Source of the DNA: Paenibacillus protaetiae
GTDB lineage: Bacteria > Bacillota > Bacilli > Paenibacillales > Paenibacillaceae
Assembly (NCBI RefSeq): GCF_004135365.1
Contig: NZ_CP035492.1
Span: 3,833,501-3,897,500 of the forward strand
Length of the DNA stretch: 64,000 nt
Direction: 5' to 3'
Shown: piece by piece, positions 36,942 through 45,008 of the stretch
How the letters are laid out: every line of letters starts with the position of its first letter
Position numbering within the stretch: position 1 is the stretch's first letter
Position numbers and translations under genes: made by a program
Notes under the pieces: generated by a model
Told to the model about the DNA's origin: nothing
The model's input: only the letters and a program-made list of their open reading frames with translations
Database searches by the model: none

Positions 36942-37577
36942 ATGATGCGAAAATGGGTTTTGATGATGATGACAGCGCTGCTTTTGTCGGCGGCTGCGCT
37001 ACATAACAAGGTGGAAGCCGCTTCGCTCAAAATAGGAGCGCAAGGCGACGCTGTGAAGGATTTGCAATACAGGCTCGCTATTTTGAACTATTACACGAAT
37101 CCAATTGTTCCGACTTACGATAACAATACAGCCGCAGCGGTTAAGAAGTTTCAGAAAGGAGCGGGGCTGGCCGCTGACGGTGTAGCGGGCCAGCTAACGA
37201 TTCATGCGCTGCATAAAGTATCCGCAAGCAAAGCGGATGTGACCAAAATCGCGAGGGTTATCTATGCCGAAGGCAGAGGAGAACCGTACCAAGGACAGAT
37301 TGCCATCGGCGCCGTCATTATGAACCGGGTGAAGGCGCCGTCTTTCCCGAAGACGGTGAACGACGTTATTTTTGCGCCTAATGCTTTCTCCGTTGTAGCG
37401 GGCGGCCAGTATTGGCTTATTCCCGACAATACCGCGATCAAAGCGGCTAAAGCGGCAGCGACGGGCAGCGATCCGTCGAAGGACGCCTTTTATTTCTACA
37501 ATGGCAGCGCCACCTCGGACTGGATGCTGTCGCGGCCGGTAACGGTTAAGATCGGCCATCATGTCTTTGCAAAATAA
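36942..37577 (+). CDS. SleB-like spore cortex-lytic / cell-wall hydrolase
   Basis: Secreted peptidoglycan hydrolase of 211 residues. Signal peptide (MRKWVLMMMTALLLSAAALHNKVEAAS), one N-terminal peptidoglycan-binding repeat (LKIGAQGDAVKDLQYRLAILNYY to LTIHALHKV, about 30-95), then the SleB/CwlJ Hydrolase_2 domain with the catalytic Glu in IYAEGRGEPYQGQIAIGAVIMNRV and the downstream TVNDVIFAPNAFSVV. SleB-type enzymes are lytic transglycosylases acting on spore cortex. GAAGGAG lies 13 bases before the ATG, a little far; upstream TTG and CTG starts are possible. It is a single gene without ypeB next to it, so it may be a SleB paralogue rather than SleB itself. Confidence 0.85.
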   Translation: MMRKWVLMMMTALLLSAAALHNKVEAASLKIGAQGDAVKDLQYRLAILNYYTNPIVPTYDNNTAAAVKKFQKGAGLAADGVAGQLTIHALHKVSASKADVTKIARVIYAEGRGEPYQGQIAIGAVIMNRVKAPSFPKTVNDVIFAPNAFSVVAGGQYWLIPDNTAIKAAKAAATGSDPSKDAFYFYNGSATSDWMLSRPVTVKIGHHVFAK

Positions 37578-37681
37578 ATAAGTCTATGATCCGGATTAAC
37601 GTACCTGTAAAGTGCTACAAGGCGTTTTTGCCGATATAATAAGGAAAGAAACGTTTCGCAGAAGGGGACGACTTTACCTTT

Positions 37682-38755
37682 ATGAATAAAGTAATGTTAA
37701 CCGGCGGCGGTTCGGCCGGCCATGTCACCGTCAATTTGGCGCTTATCCCGCGGTTTCGCAAGGAAGGCTGGTCGGTTGACTATATCGGCTCCGAGAACGG
37801 CATCGAGAAGCAGCTCGTTGCGCCGCACGAGGATGTGGCGTATCACAGCATTTCGACCGGCAAGCTGCGCCGTTATCTGGACATTCAGAACATGAAGGAC
37901 CCGTTTAAAGTGGCGAAGGGCGTATTTCAGGCTTACCGGATTATCCGCAGGCGAAAGCCTGATGTGGTGTTTTCCAAAGGCGGTTTTGTATCGGTGCCTG
38001 TTGTTGTCGGGGCATGGATGAACCGGGTTCCGGTCATCATCCATGAATCGGATTTGACACCGGGCCTTGCCAATCGGCTGGCTATCCCGTTCGCCCGCGC
38101 GGTATGCACGACATTTCCCGAAACGGAGCAGCATTTGGATAAAGGCAAAGCCCGTTATGTCGGTGCGGTCGTACGCGAGGAGCTGGCGAAGGGGCGCGCT
38201 GAGCGGGGGCGGATGCTGTGCGAATTTACGAGGCAGAAGCCGGTGCTGCTCATTATGGGCGGCAGCCTTGGCGCGCGCAAAATCAACGAGACGGTCAAAG
38301 CCGCGATGGGGCGGCTGGCCGAACGGTTTCAAGTGGTGCATCTATGCGGCAAAGGGCAAGTGGACCCATCGGTGAGGTATCCTTTTTACAGGCCGTTTGA
38401 GTATTTAAGCGACGAGCTGCCGGATGTGCTGGCGATGGCGGATATTGTGCTGTCGCGGGCAGGCTCGAATTCGATTTTTGAATTTTTAAGCTTGAAAAAA
38501 CCGATGCTGCTTGTTCCGCTGACGAAGGAGCAAAGCAGAGGGGACCAGATTCTGAATGCGGAATCGTTCCGCAAATCCGGGTTTTGCGAAGTGTTGCAGG
38601 AAGCGGATATGACGGCGGATACGCTGGCGGACAGCTTGTTCCGCTTGTATGACAGCCGCGAGGCTTACCGGAGCCGGATGGAGCAATATGAGCAAAAGGA
38701 TACGCTTGAGCAGCTGTTCCGCCTTATTCAGGCAGCGGCGAAGAAACCGGGATAA
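37682..38755 (+). CDS. murG: UDP-N-acetylglucosamine--N-acetylmuramyl-pentapeptide transferase (MurG, stand-alone copy)
   Basis: Membrane-associated GT28 enzyme that adds GlcNAc to lipid I to form lipid II. The 357 residues hold GGGSAGHVTVNLAL (donor/acceptor loop 1), SKGGFVSVPVVVGAW, IIHESDLTPGLANRL, LLIMGGSLGARKIN and SRAGSNSIFEFLSLKKPMLLVPL, the UDP-GlcNAc site. The HESDLTPG wording resembles the second MurG paralogues found outside the division cluster in Bacillales, rather than the HEQN form of division-cluster MurG. It stands alone between sleB-like and a leftward gene. A TATAAT at 37635-37640 lies upstream but lacks a good -35. Confidence 0.85.
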   Translation: MNKVMLTGGGSAGHVTVNLALIPRFRKEGWSVDYIGSENGIEKQLVAPHEDVAYHSISTGKLRRYLDIQNMKDPFKVAKGVFQAYRIIRRRKPDVVFSKGGFVSVPVVVGAWMNRVPVIIHESDLTPGLANRLAIPFARAVCTTFPETEQHLDKGKARYVGAVVREELAKGRAERGRMLCEFTRQKPVLLIMGGSLGARKINETVKAAMGRLAERFQVVHLCGKGQVDPSVRYPFYRPFEYLSDELPDVLAMADIVLSRAGSNSIFEFLSLKKPMLLVPLTKEQSRGDQILNAESFRKSGFCEVLQEADMTADTLADSLFRLYDSREAYRSRMEQYEQKDTLEQLFRLIQAAAKKPG

Positions 38756-38920
38756 CGGGGCGGGAATAACGTCTGCGAACGGCGGACGGCGGCTGTGCGG
38801 AATGCTGAGGCGCTGACAGACAGCGGCCGTGGAGGCGAATAAGGCCGTTCCGGCAAAATGATAATGGGGCTGCTCCGACGGGAGGCAGCCCTATTTGCAA
38901 TCCGCTGCCATGCAGCATGG

Positions 38921-39202
38921 CTAGCCGCTGGCACGGTTATATTTGCCAATGATTTTACGAACGCTTTCGCCGGACAGATAATACATCCGTTCCAGCTCGC
39001 GGATGCTTCTTCCGCTGCAATACGCGTTGTAAATTTCCTCATTGCGCAGCTTGATGCGCTCCCGGGTTCCGCTTAGCTCTCCCCAGCCGGCTCTCTGCTC
39101 GTTTTGCTTTGGAATGTAGAGCAGCTCGCCTTCAATATATTGCTGAATTTGCTGCAGCAGTTTGGGAGGAAGCACATCCTTTCCGTTTCTGTAATGGGCC
39201 AT
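38921..39202 (-). CDS. CD3324 family protein (small helix-turn-helix regulator)
   Basis: A 93-residue putative DNA-binding protein. The N-terminal YRNGKDVLPPKLLQQIQQYIEGELLYIPKQ and W-G-E-x-S-G-T-R-E block are the signature of the CD3324 family. The C-terminal half (LRNEEIYNAYCSGRSIRELERMYYLSGESVRKIIGKYNR) is a Mor-like helix-turn-helix. The ATG has AAGGAGG seven bases upstream, and that ribosome site lies inside a second small ORF at 39132-39269. No member of this family has a firm function that I know of. The elaborate leader upstream suggests control at the RNA or translation level. Confidence 0.75.
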   Translation of the reverse strand: MAHYRNGKDVLPPKLLQQIQQYIEGELLYIPKQNEQRAGWGELSGTRERIKLRNEEIYNAYCSGRSIRELERMYYLSGESVRKIIGKYNRASG

Positions 39203-39269
39203 CGATGCCCTCCTTCATCAAAATCGTCCAAAAGCTATCGGTGGTTCTCATCGCATTCGCGTTGAACAT
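39132..39269 (-). CDS. Small ORF overlapping the CD3324-type gene (candidate)
   Basis: A 45-residue frame starting MFNANAMRTTDSFWTILMKEG with GGAGG ten bases upstream. Its second half overlaps the first 24 codons of the CD3324-type gene in another frame. The MKEGID part encodes that gene's ribosome site, so ribosomes finishing here could re-initiate on it. No family recognised; it may serve only for translational coupling. Confidence 0.35.
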   Translation of the reverse strand: MFNANAMRTTDSFWTILMKEGIDGPLQKRKGCASSQTAAANSAIY

Positions 39270-39328
39270 GCTTACCTTCCTCCTTTCATCTATCAACAGT
39301 ATTGGATTTTGTAACAAAACGGTTAAAG

Positions 39329-39381
39329 GGGGAGCCGGTAAAAGCTCCCCTGTGAACGGGTATTCGCTTTACGCGAATACC
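39329..39381 (-). other. Two leader hairpins (candidate attenuator)
   Basis: Hairpin A: nine perfect pairs, 39359-39367 with 39373-39381, loop containing the stop of the leader ORF. Hairpin B: GGGGAGC/GCTCCCC, 39329-39335 with 39344-39350, followed on the minus strand by C-T-T-T. A ribosome at the end of the leader ORF would cover hairpin A. The layout resembles translational or transcriptional attenuation, but hairpin B lacks a full T-run. Confidence 0.5.
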
Positions 39382-39401
39382 ACCTCCTGGTTCTGAATCA
39401 A
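39369..39401 (-). CDS. Ten-residue leader ORF (candidate leader peptide)
   Basis: TTG-start frame reading M-I-Q-N-Q-E-V-V-F-A then TAA. A near-perfect Shine-Dalgarno AAGGAGG lies at 39411-39417 with nine-base spacing. Its last codons and stop lie inside hairpin A. Too short to be an enzyme; best read as a sensing leader peptide for the downstream small ORF and CD3324-type gene. Confidence 0.4.
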   Translation of the reverse strand: MIQNQEVVFA

Positions 39402-39562
39402 TTCGTTCAGCCTCCTTTCCGTTCATTTCGTCGGCCCGACATCTATATTAAGCCATACTGGAAGGCGCTGGCGCAAGAGACAAAATAAACATATCTGTTT
39501 TTTACCATTCCGGGTCTGTTATGATGGAACAAAAGGGACGGACGGAAAGGAGATGCCGCCGG

Positions 39563-41254
39563 ATGACAGCGGAGAAAGGGCCGGATCAAGCCGGCCATGT
39601 CCAGGAGCTGATCGCGCTGCGGACGATTGCAGAGACCTTAAATGAATCGACCGGGCTGAGCACGGAGCTGCTTAATGATGTGATTGAAAAGCTGCTGCAG
39701 CTGACCGGGCTGTCGTCCGGCTGGATGTTTCTAGTGGATGAGCAGGGCTCTTACGAGTTTGCCGCAGGAAGACATCTGCCGCCCGGCCTGACCCGCAGCG
39801 GAGACGAGCCGATGCGCTGCGGCGACTGCTGGTGCCTCGAGCGGTACCGGGAAGGCCGGCTGAAGAACGCCGTCAATATTTTAAACTGCAGGCGGATTGA
39901 GAATGCGGAACAGGGCAATTGGGGAGATACATGCGGCATCACCCATCACGCGACCGTGCCGATCCGGTCCGGCAGCCGGCGGTTTGGCGTGCTGAACGTT
40001 GCGGCTCCCGGCAAAATGCATTTTGAGGACGAAGAGCTGGCGCTGCTTCAGTCGGTGGCGTTCCAGCTTGGCAGTGCGATTGAGCGGATGCGGCTTTATG
40101 CGGCGGAGCAGCGGCGCGCTTTTTTGTTTGCAAGGCTGGGCGTATACGGCGCCGAGCTGGGGACAGCGGCAACGCGTGCCAAGGATCATTCGCAGCTGGC
40201 CGAACAGGCGCTTGCGCTGATCGGCTGCCATTTTGACTGGACGTGCGCCGCGCTGCTGGAGCCGTCCGGCGGCGACTTGATGGTCCGCGCCGTTTATGCG
40301 GGAGGCGAAACGTTTGTGCCGCAGGCGCATTTGGCCATGGATGTCATCGACTGGTACGAAATCACCTTGGGCAAGCGGTGCCCGGTGCCCATTCCTGCTG
40401 CGGAAGCGGAGCGGCTGGCTGCCTGGCTGGCGCAGCAGCAGCTTTTGCCGCAGCTGAAGCAGGCGGCTGCCGCCGCTGTGAAGTCGTCCGGCTCCGGCGT
40501 AACCGGCCTGCTGCTCATCGGCTATGACCGGCCGGGCGAGCTGTACCGGACGGATGCCGAGGTGATCGACGCTTTGGCGGAGCTGATTGGCGTCACGTTT
40601 GAACGGGCCCGGCTGGAAGCAAACCGGCGGGAGCTGGCGCGAATGGAGGAGCGCAACAGGCTCGCCCGGGATTTGCATGATTCCGTCAGCCAGACGCTTT
40701 TTTCGCTGGCGATGATGTCGAAGGGGGCTTACAGCTTGACCGCAGCGGACGGGGAAGGCCCGCTTCAGGCTGCGCTGGAAGATATTCAGGCTTTGTCCCA
40801 AAGCGCGCTGAAAGAAATGCGCGAGCTCATTATGCAGCTGCGGCCGGCCGGCTTGGAGGAAGGGCTGGCGACCGGACTGAGGCATTACGGCGAGTCGCTG
40901 AAGCTGCAGGTGGATACGAAGGTGGCCGGCGTAAAGGAGCTGCCGCGCGCCGTAGAAGAAGCGTTATGGCGTATCGGCCAGGAAGCGTTAAACAATGCGA
41001 GCAAGCATGCAGGCGTGCAGGCGGCAGAGATTACGCTGCAGCTGGGCAGGCAGGAGGCTGTGCTGCGCATTGCCGACCGCGGGCGCGGCATAACGAAAAA
41101 AAGATTAAACGAGCTGACCCGCCGATCGTTTGGTTTGTCGACGATGCGGGAGCGGGCGGAAGCGCTTGGCGGGCGGCTGACACTGACAACCGCGTACCGG
41201 AAAGGCACAATTATCGAAGCGGCCATCCCGCTGAAGCCGGACCGTGAAGGATGA
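39563..41254 (+). CDS. GAF-domain sensor histidine kinase (NarL/LuxR-type system, YhcY/AirS-like)
   Basis: Cytoplasmic sensor kinase of 563 residues with no membrane spans. The first GAF domain (about 30-190) holds a conserved cysteine set: MRCGDCWCLERY, NILNCRRI and GDTCGITHHATVPI. A second GAF-like region follows (about 215-355), then a HisKA_3 dimerisation domain with the acceptor His in NRLARDLHDSVSQTLFSLAMM and HATPase_c (ALWRIGQEALNNASKHA, IADRGRGI). In S. aureus AirS, similar GAF cysteines hold an Fe-S cluster for oxygen/redox sensing. The ATG at 39563 has AAAGGAG ten bases upstream. Regulator follows. Confidence 0.88.
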   Translation: MTAEKGPDQAGHVQELIALRTIAETLNESTGLSTELLNDVIEKLLQLTGLSSGWMFLVDEQGSYEFAAGRHLPPGLTRSGDEPMRCGDCWCLERYREGRLKNAVNILNCRRIENAEQGNWGDTCGITHHATVPIRSGSRRFGVLNVAAPGKMHFEDEELALLQSVAFQLGSAIERMRLYAAEQRRAFLFARLGVYGAELGTAATRAKDHSQLAEQALALIGCHFDWTCAALLEPSGGDLMVRAVYAGGETFVPQAHLAMDVIDWYEITLGKRCPVPIPAAEAERLAAWLAQQQLLPQLKQAAAAAVKSSGSGVTGLLLIGYDRPGELYRTDAEVIDALAELIGVTFERARLEANRRELARMEERNRLARDLHDSVSQTLFSLAMMSKGAYSLTAADGEGPLQAALEDIQALSQSALKEMRELIMQLRPAGLEEGLATGLRHYGESLKLQVDTKVAGVKELPRAVEEALWRIGQEALNNASKHAGVQAAEITLQLGRQEAVLRIADRGRGITKKRLNELTRRSFGLSTMRERAEALGGRLTLTTAYRKGTIIEAAIPLKPDREG

Positions 41255-41301
41255 AGACGGAACACGACCGGAACGATAGAGAGAAAGCAAGGTGGAGAGG
41301 A

Positions 41302-41970
41302 ATGCCAATTAAATTGCTTATTGCGGATGACCATGCGATGGTTCGCCGCGGCTTGCAGGTGTTTCTGGCTACGCAGCCGGATATTGTGCTCGTCGGGGAA
41401 GCGGTAAACGGGCAGGAAGCGTTGGAACGGGCGGCGGAGCTAGACCCGGATGTGATACTGATGGATTTGCATATGCCGCTGCTGGACGGCATTGAAACGA
41501 CGGCGAGGCTGGCCGAAGCGGGGTCGCCGGCCAAAATTATTGTATTGACGTCTTACGCGGATCAGGCGCATGTGCTGCCCGCCATTCAAGCTGGGGCAAA
41601 AGGATATTTGCTGAAGGATATCGAGCCGGAGGCGCTTATCGAAGCGGTGCGCCGCGTGTATCGGGGGCAGGTGGAGCTTCATCCCGCTGCGGCCGGACTG
41701 CTTGTCAGTCATGTGTCCGGCAGCGAGAAGCGGCATGAGGAGGCAAGCGGCGATGCAGCGGACGGCTTGCTGGAGCAGCTGACCCGGAGGGAGCTGGATG
41801 TGCTCCGGCTCATTGCTTCCGGTAAATCCAATAAGGAAATAAGCGAATTGCTTGTCATTACGGAAAAGACGGTAAAAACTCACGTCAGCCATCTGCTCGA
41901 CAAATTAGGTTTGGCGGACCGGACGCAAGCTGCGATCTACGCGGTGAAGCGGGGCATTGGGCAATCATAA
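41302..41970 (+). CDS. LuxR/NarL-type response regulator
   Basis: Response regulator of 222 residues. Receiver domain: DD at 9-10, phospho-acceptor Asp at 55 (ILMDLHMPLLDG), VLTSYADQ and KGYLLKDIEPE. C-terminal LuxR helix-turn-helix: LTRRELDVLRLIASGKSNKEISELLVITEKTVKTHVSHLLDKLGLADRTQAAIYAV. I use the methionine at 41302 (MPIKLLIADDH) preceded by AAGGTGG; an ATG at 41251 overlaps the kinase stop (ATGA) and is a possible alternative. Forms a two-gene operon with the GAF kinase and ends with a terminator. Targets unknown. Confidence 0.93.
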   Translation: MPIKLLIADDHAMVRRGLQVFLATQPDIVLVGEAVNGQEALERAAELDPDVILMDLHMPLLDGIETTARLAEAGSPAKIIVLTSYADQAHVLPAIQAGAKGYLLKDIEPEALIEAVRRVYRGQVELHPAAAGLLVSHVSGSEKRHEEASGDAADGLLEQLTRRELDVLRLIASGKSNKEISELLVITEKTVKTHVSHLLDKLGLADRTQAAIYAVKRGIGQS

Positions 41971-41991
41971 AATCTCATCCTAAAGTTGTAG

Positions 41992-42019
41992 AAACACTCG
42001 GCCGACCGGCCGAGTGTTT
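41992..42019 (+). terminator. Terminator of the GAF kinase/regulator operon
   Basis: AAACACTCGGCC (41992-42003) pairs perfectly with 42008-42019, ending in a T-run. Confidence 0.9.
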
Positions 42020-42121
42020 TTAGGCTGCAAGTTCATTCGTTCTGCCGACGATGGCCTCCCCAGTCTTCTGTACAATGAAAGCATAAAGAGAAGCTTACAT
42101 TTTGGGAGGAGCGGTATTGAG

Positions 42122-42676
42122 ATGAAAATCGTGATTGTGGCAGGCAGCAACCGGAAAGGAGCGACGAGCACAAGTTTAGCGCAAGCGCTGGCGAAGCGGA
42201 TGGAACGCAGGCAGATTGAGGCGGTTTTGTTTGATTTGTATGAATCGCCGCTTCCGTTTTATTCGCCGGATGAATCCGCCGACTGGCACGCGGGCGTAGT
42301 TAAGCTTCGCAAGCTGATGCTGGAAGCGGACGGCATCGTGCTGGCAACGCCGGAGTATCACGGGGCGATGAGCGGCGTGTTAAAAAATGCGCTTGATTTT
42401 TTAAGCAAAGATCACTTTAAAGGAAAAGCGGTATTGTCTGCCAGTTCCGCAGGGGGCGCGGTTGGCGTCAGCTCGCTGCAGCAGCTGCAGGCGGTTGTCC
42501 GCAATTTGCATGGCATTAACAGCCCGGAGTGGATTTCAATCGGCGGGGCACAGCGGGCCGGATACGAGAATGGGACGCTTGCCCGGCTCGATCCGCGTTC
42601 TGAACAAAGCCTGGAAGCTTTTTTGCAGCTGGCAGAGGCGCTTATGCGCAATAAGGAAGAAGCGGAAGCGCGATGA
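42122..42676 (+). CDS. NADPH-dependent FMN reductase family protein
   Basis: Flavodoxin-like oxidoreductase of 184 residues. The FMN phosphate loop is AGSNRKGATSTSLAQAL (about 7-23). LATPEYHGAMSGVLKNALDFLS (about 77-98) is the classic PEYNGS-like flavin motif, followed by SASSAGGAVGVSSLQQLQ. Such enzymes reduce azo dyes, quinones or chromate with NAD(P)H; the native substrate is not evident. The ATG at 42122 has GGAGG twelve bases upstream. It is a single gene downstream of the kinase operon terminator; the next gene is on the opposite strand. Confidence 0.88.
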   Translation: MKIVIVAGSNRKGATSTSLAQALAKRMERRQIEAVLFDLYESPLPFYSPDESADWHAGVVKLRKLMLEADGIVLATPEYHGAMSGVLKNALDFLSKDHFKGKAVLSASSAGGAVGVSSLQQLQAVVRNLHGINSPEWISIGGAQRAGYENGTLARLDPRSEQSLEAFLQLAEALMRNKEEAEAR

Positions 42677-42752
42677 TGAATCGTTTGCCGGGCTGGAGAG
42701 AGCGGCGGCTGTCGTTTGACCGGTTTGGCTGCGTGGTTCACGCCGTTCTTGT

Positions 42753-43145
42753 TTAAGGAAACATTTTGCGGAGCTCGTCCGGCATCGGACGGCTTTTTCG
42801 CGTTTCCACATCCATGGCTACGCTTGTTACCTCGGCATCCGCGCACAGCTCTCCTTGGCCGTTCCATACGCGCTGCAGCAGCACAAAGCTGCTTCGGCCG
42901 GCTGACTTGGGTTCGGTTGTAATCGTCAGCTTCTCGCCTTGCCGGATCTCTTTCCGGTAGCTGATATTAATATTGACGGTTACCGTCTGCACGCCAAGCG
43001 CCTTCAGCACATCATAATGGAGTTCTCCGGCTTCATACCACTCCTCGCGTCCCCATTCGAGATATTCCAAATATTTGGCATTGTTCACATGGCCGTTCAC
43101 ATCAATTTCGGTTGGACGGACTACAATTTCGAGCGATGTTTTCAT
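42753..43145 (-). CDS. Acyl-CoA thioesterase, 4HBT hot-dog fold
   Basis: A 130-residue single hot-dog domain protein. The conserved catalytic segment is RPTEIDVNGHVNNAKYLEYLEWGREEW (about 11-37), with the Asp of the D-x-x-G-H-V-N motif at about residue 15. Length and motif fit YbgC/FcbC-like acyl-CoA thioesterases. It starts at an ATG overlapping the TGA of the LysR gene (ATGA), so the two are translationally coupled. That suggests the LysR protein may govern an acyl-CoA or fatty-acid-related step, together with the divergent dehydrogenase. Substrate chain length cannot be read from the sequence. Confidence 0.88.
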   Translation of the reverse strand: MKTSLEIVVRPTEIDVNGHVNNAKYLEYLEWGREEWYEAGELHYDVLKALGVQTVTVNINISYRKEIRQGEKLTITTEPKSAGRSSFVLLQRVWNGQGELCADAEVTSVAMDVETRKSRPMPDELRKMFP

Positions 43146-44062
43146 TCATGGAATCTCCTCTCTAGCGGCTGCAGCTGAAACTGCAGCCGGTTAATAAAAC
43201 TTGCTGCCGCTTTAGATACCGCTTTCCCTGCAGGCCGCGCCCATCCCAAATAAACCGGGGCCGGATGAGGCAAATTAATGTCCAGCAGTGTAACGGAGCC
43301 TTCTCCTGCAATAAATTCCGAGAAGGAATAACTGAGTCCCAGCGTAACGGCTGAGTAATGCTCTACCGCGCTGCGGATTGCTTCCGTATTATTGGTCGTA
43401 AATACGATATCCGCTTTTTGGCCGTACAGCGACTCCAGATTTTGAATATACCAAAGCACATATTCATCCCGGTACAACACGATCCGGCTGCTCAGCAGTT
43501 CTTCCGGCGAGATTTGATTCAGGAAAGCGAGCGGCGACCGGCGGCTGACAGCCGCCAGCATTTTAATTTGCATAAGCGGCTCGAAGGTGACGGCCGTATC
43601 ATCATGGAGCAGCTCATTGGACAATACCATCAGGCCGGCATCCAGTTTGTTGTTTCGGATATCCTCCAATATTTCCTGAGAGCCTTTCTCCTCCATATCC
43701 AGCATGACATTCGGATAATCGTCGCGGAACTGCATGATCAGATCAACGACCAGTCTCGTATGGGCCGGGATGGTTGCAAAACGAAGCTCGCCGCTCAGCT
43801 CGCCGGACAACCCGCTCGCAGTATGCTTCAGTTCTTCGTATTTCGCAAGCAGCTCTGCGGCCTTTTTTAGAAACTGTCTTCCTTCGGCCGTAGGTTCGGC
43901 TCCTGTACGGGAACGTTTGAACAGCTGTAGGTTAAATTCGGATTCCAGGCTGGAGATCGACTGGCTCACCGCGGGCAGGGTTACATGCAAATTGCGCGCA
44001 GCGCTGGAAATTGAACCGCTCCGGGCTACTTCAACGGCATACGCAAGTTTTTCGATTTGCAA
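43142..44062 (-). CDS. LysR-family transcriptional regulator
   Basis: Regulator of 306 residues. N-terminal winged helix-turn-helix: QIEKLAYAVEVARSGSISSAARNLHVTLPAVSQSISSLESEFNLQLFKRS (3-52). The C-terminal effector domain (about 90-295) has two lobes, with LRFATIPAHTRLVVDLIMQFRDDYPNV and a later IVLYRDEYVLWYIQN. The start is TTG with GGAAGG about eleven bases upstream. It is divergent from an SDR dehydrogenase, the usual arrangement for a LysR regulator and its target, and shares an operon with a thioesterase. Inducer unknown. Confidence 0.92.
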   Translation of the reverse strand: MQIEKLAYAVEVARSGSISSAARNLHVTLPAVSQSISSLESEFNLQLFKRSRTGAEPTAEGRQFLKKAAELLAKYEELKHTASGLSGELSGELRFATIPAHTRLVVDLIMQFRDDYPNVMLDMEEKGSQEILEDIRNNKLDAGLMVLSNELLHDDTAVTFEPLMQIKMLAAVSRRSPLAFLNQISPEELLSSRIVLYRDEYVLWYIQNLESLYGQKADIVFTTNNTEAIRSAVEHYSAVTLGLSYSFSEFIAGEGSVTLLDINLPHPAPVYLGWARPAGKAVSKAAASFINRLQFQLQPLERRFHE

Positions 44063-44207
44063 AGGACAGACCGCCTTCCTTCATTAATCATTTCTTTAGG
44101 CACCCTAGAAAAAACGAAATATTTGTTAATGTACCGCAGTGATACAATAGTTTCAAGCGGTAAACAATGATGACGACTCTGGTCATGCTGAACAGGAGGA
44201 AACAACG

Positions 44208-44951
44208 ATGAGGTTTACAGATAAAGTAGTGGTTGTAACGGGCGGAGCAAGCGGCATCGGGGCTGCAACCGCGAGAATGTTCGCTCAGGAAGGCGCTAAA
44301 GTCGCCATTGCGGATTTTTCAGATAAAGGCCAGTCCTTCTCGGATGAGCTGAATCAGGAAGGTTTCGATACCTGTTTTGTGAAAGCCAATGTGATGGAGG
44401 AAGAAGACGTTAAACGGATGGTGGAGCAGACGGTAGCCCGCTACGGCAAACTCGACATTATGTTCGCCAACGCAGGCATTGCCAAAGATGCGCCTGTAAA
44501 AGATTTAAGCTTTGAGGATTGGAAACGCACAATAGATATTAACTTGACCGGCGTTTATTTGTGCGACAAATATGCCATTGAGCAAATGATGAAGCAGGGG
44601 ACAGGCGGTGCGATCGTCAACACCGGATCGATTCATAGCCATGTCGGCAAAGGCGGGGTAACCGCATATGCGGCATCCAAAGGCGGAGTGAAGCTGCTGA
44701 CGCAGTCGGTTGGCATCGACTATGCCAAGCACGGCATCCGCGTCAATGCAGTTTGCCCGGGTTATATTGATACGCCGCTGCTGTCCGGCGGTAATAAAGC
44801 TTTCTTTGACCATTTGGTCAGCCTGCATCCGATGGGCCGCCTCGGACAAGCCGAGGAAGTGGCGAAAGCGGTCCTCTTCCTTGCCAGCGACGACGCATCC
44901 TTTATCACCGGCTCTTCGCTTATGGTAGACGGCGGATATACGGCGCAATAA
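44208..44951 (+). CDS. SDR-family oxidoreductase (FabG-like)
   Basis: NAD(P)-dependent short-chain dehydrogenase of 247 residues. The cofactor motif is TGGASGIG (11-18), FANAGIA near residue 88, catalytic Ser in VNTGSIHSHVG (about 140), the Tyr-x-x-x-Lys pair in TAYAASKGG (about 156-160) and PGYIDTPLL. The Asp in VAIADFSD after the second strand points to NAD rather than NADP. The ATG has AGGAGG seven bases upstream. Divergent from the LysR regulator and probably its target; it could be a 3-oxoacyl reductase or a sugar/alcohol dehydrogenase. Confidence 0.92.
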   Translation: MRFTDKVVVVTGGASGIGAATARMFAQEGAKVAIADFSDKGQSFSDELNQEGFDTCFVKANVMEEEDVKRMVEQTVARYGKLDIMFANAGIAKDAPVKDLSFEDWKRTIDINLTGVYLCDKYAIEQMMKQGTGGAIVNTGSIHSHVGKGGVTAYAASKGGVKLLTQSVGIDYAKHGIRVNAVCPGYIDTPLLSGGNKAFFDHLVSLHPMGRLGQAEEVAKAVLFLASDDASFITGSSLMVDGGYTAQ

Positions 44952-44968
44952 CCGGACGCTCCGCAGCG

Positions 44969-45002
44969 AAAAACCCCCGCAGCATATGCCGCGGGGGTTT
45001 TT
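44969..45002. terminator. Bidirectional terminator
   Basis: AAAAACCCCCGC (44969-44980) pairs with 44991-45002. A-run and T-run flank the stem, so it works for the SDR gene on one strand and the methyltransferase gene on the other. Confidence 0.92.
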
Positions 45003-45008
45003 GCCGGT

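Noticed and set aside
37635..37640. TATAAT upstream of murG as a promoter
   Set aside because: No -35 hexamer at 16-18 bp; noted only in the gene entry.
38866..38893. Hairpin GGGGCTGCTC/GAGGCAGCCC after murG
   Set aside because: The stem has a bulge and no T-run; too weak to call a terminator.
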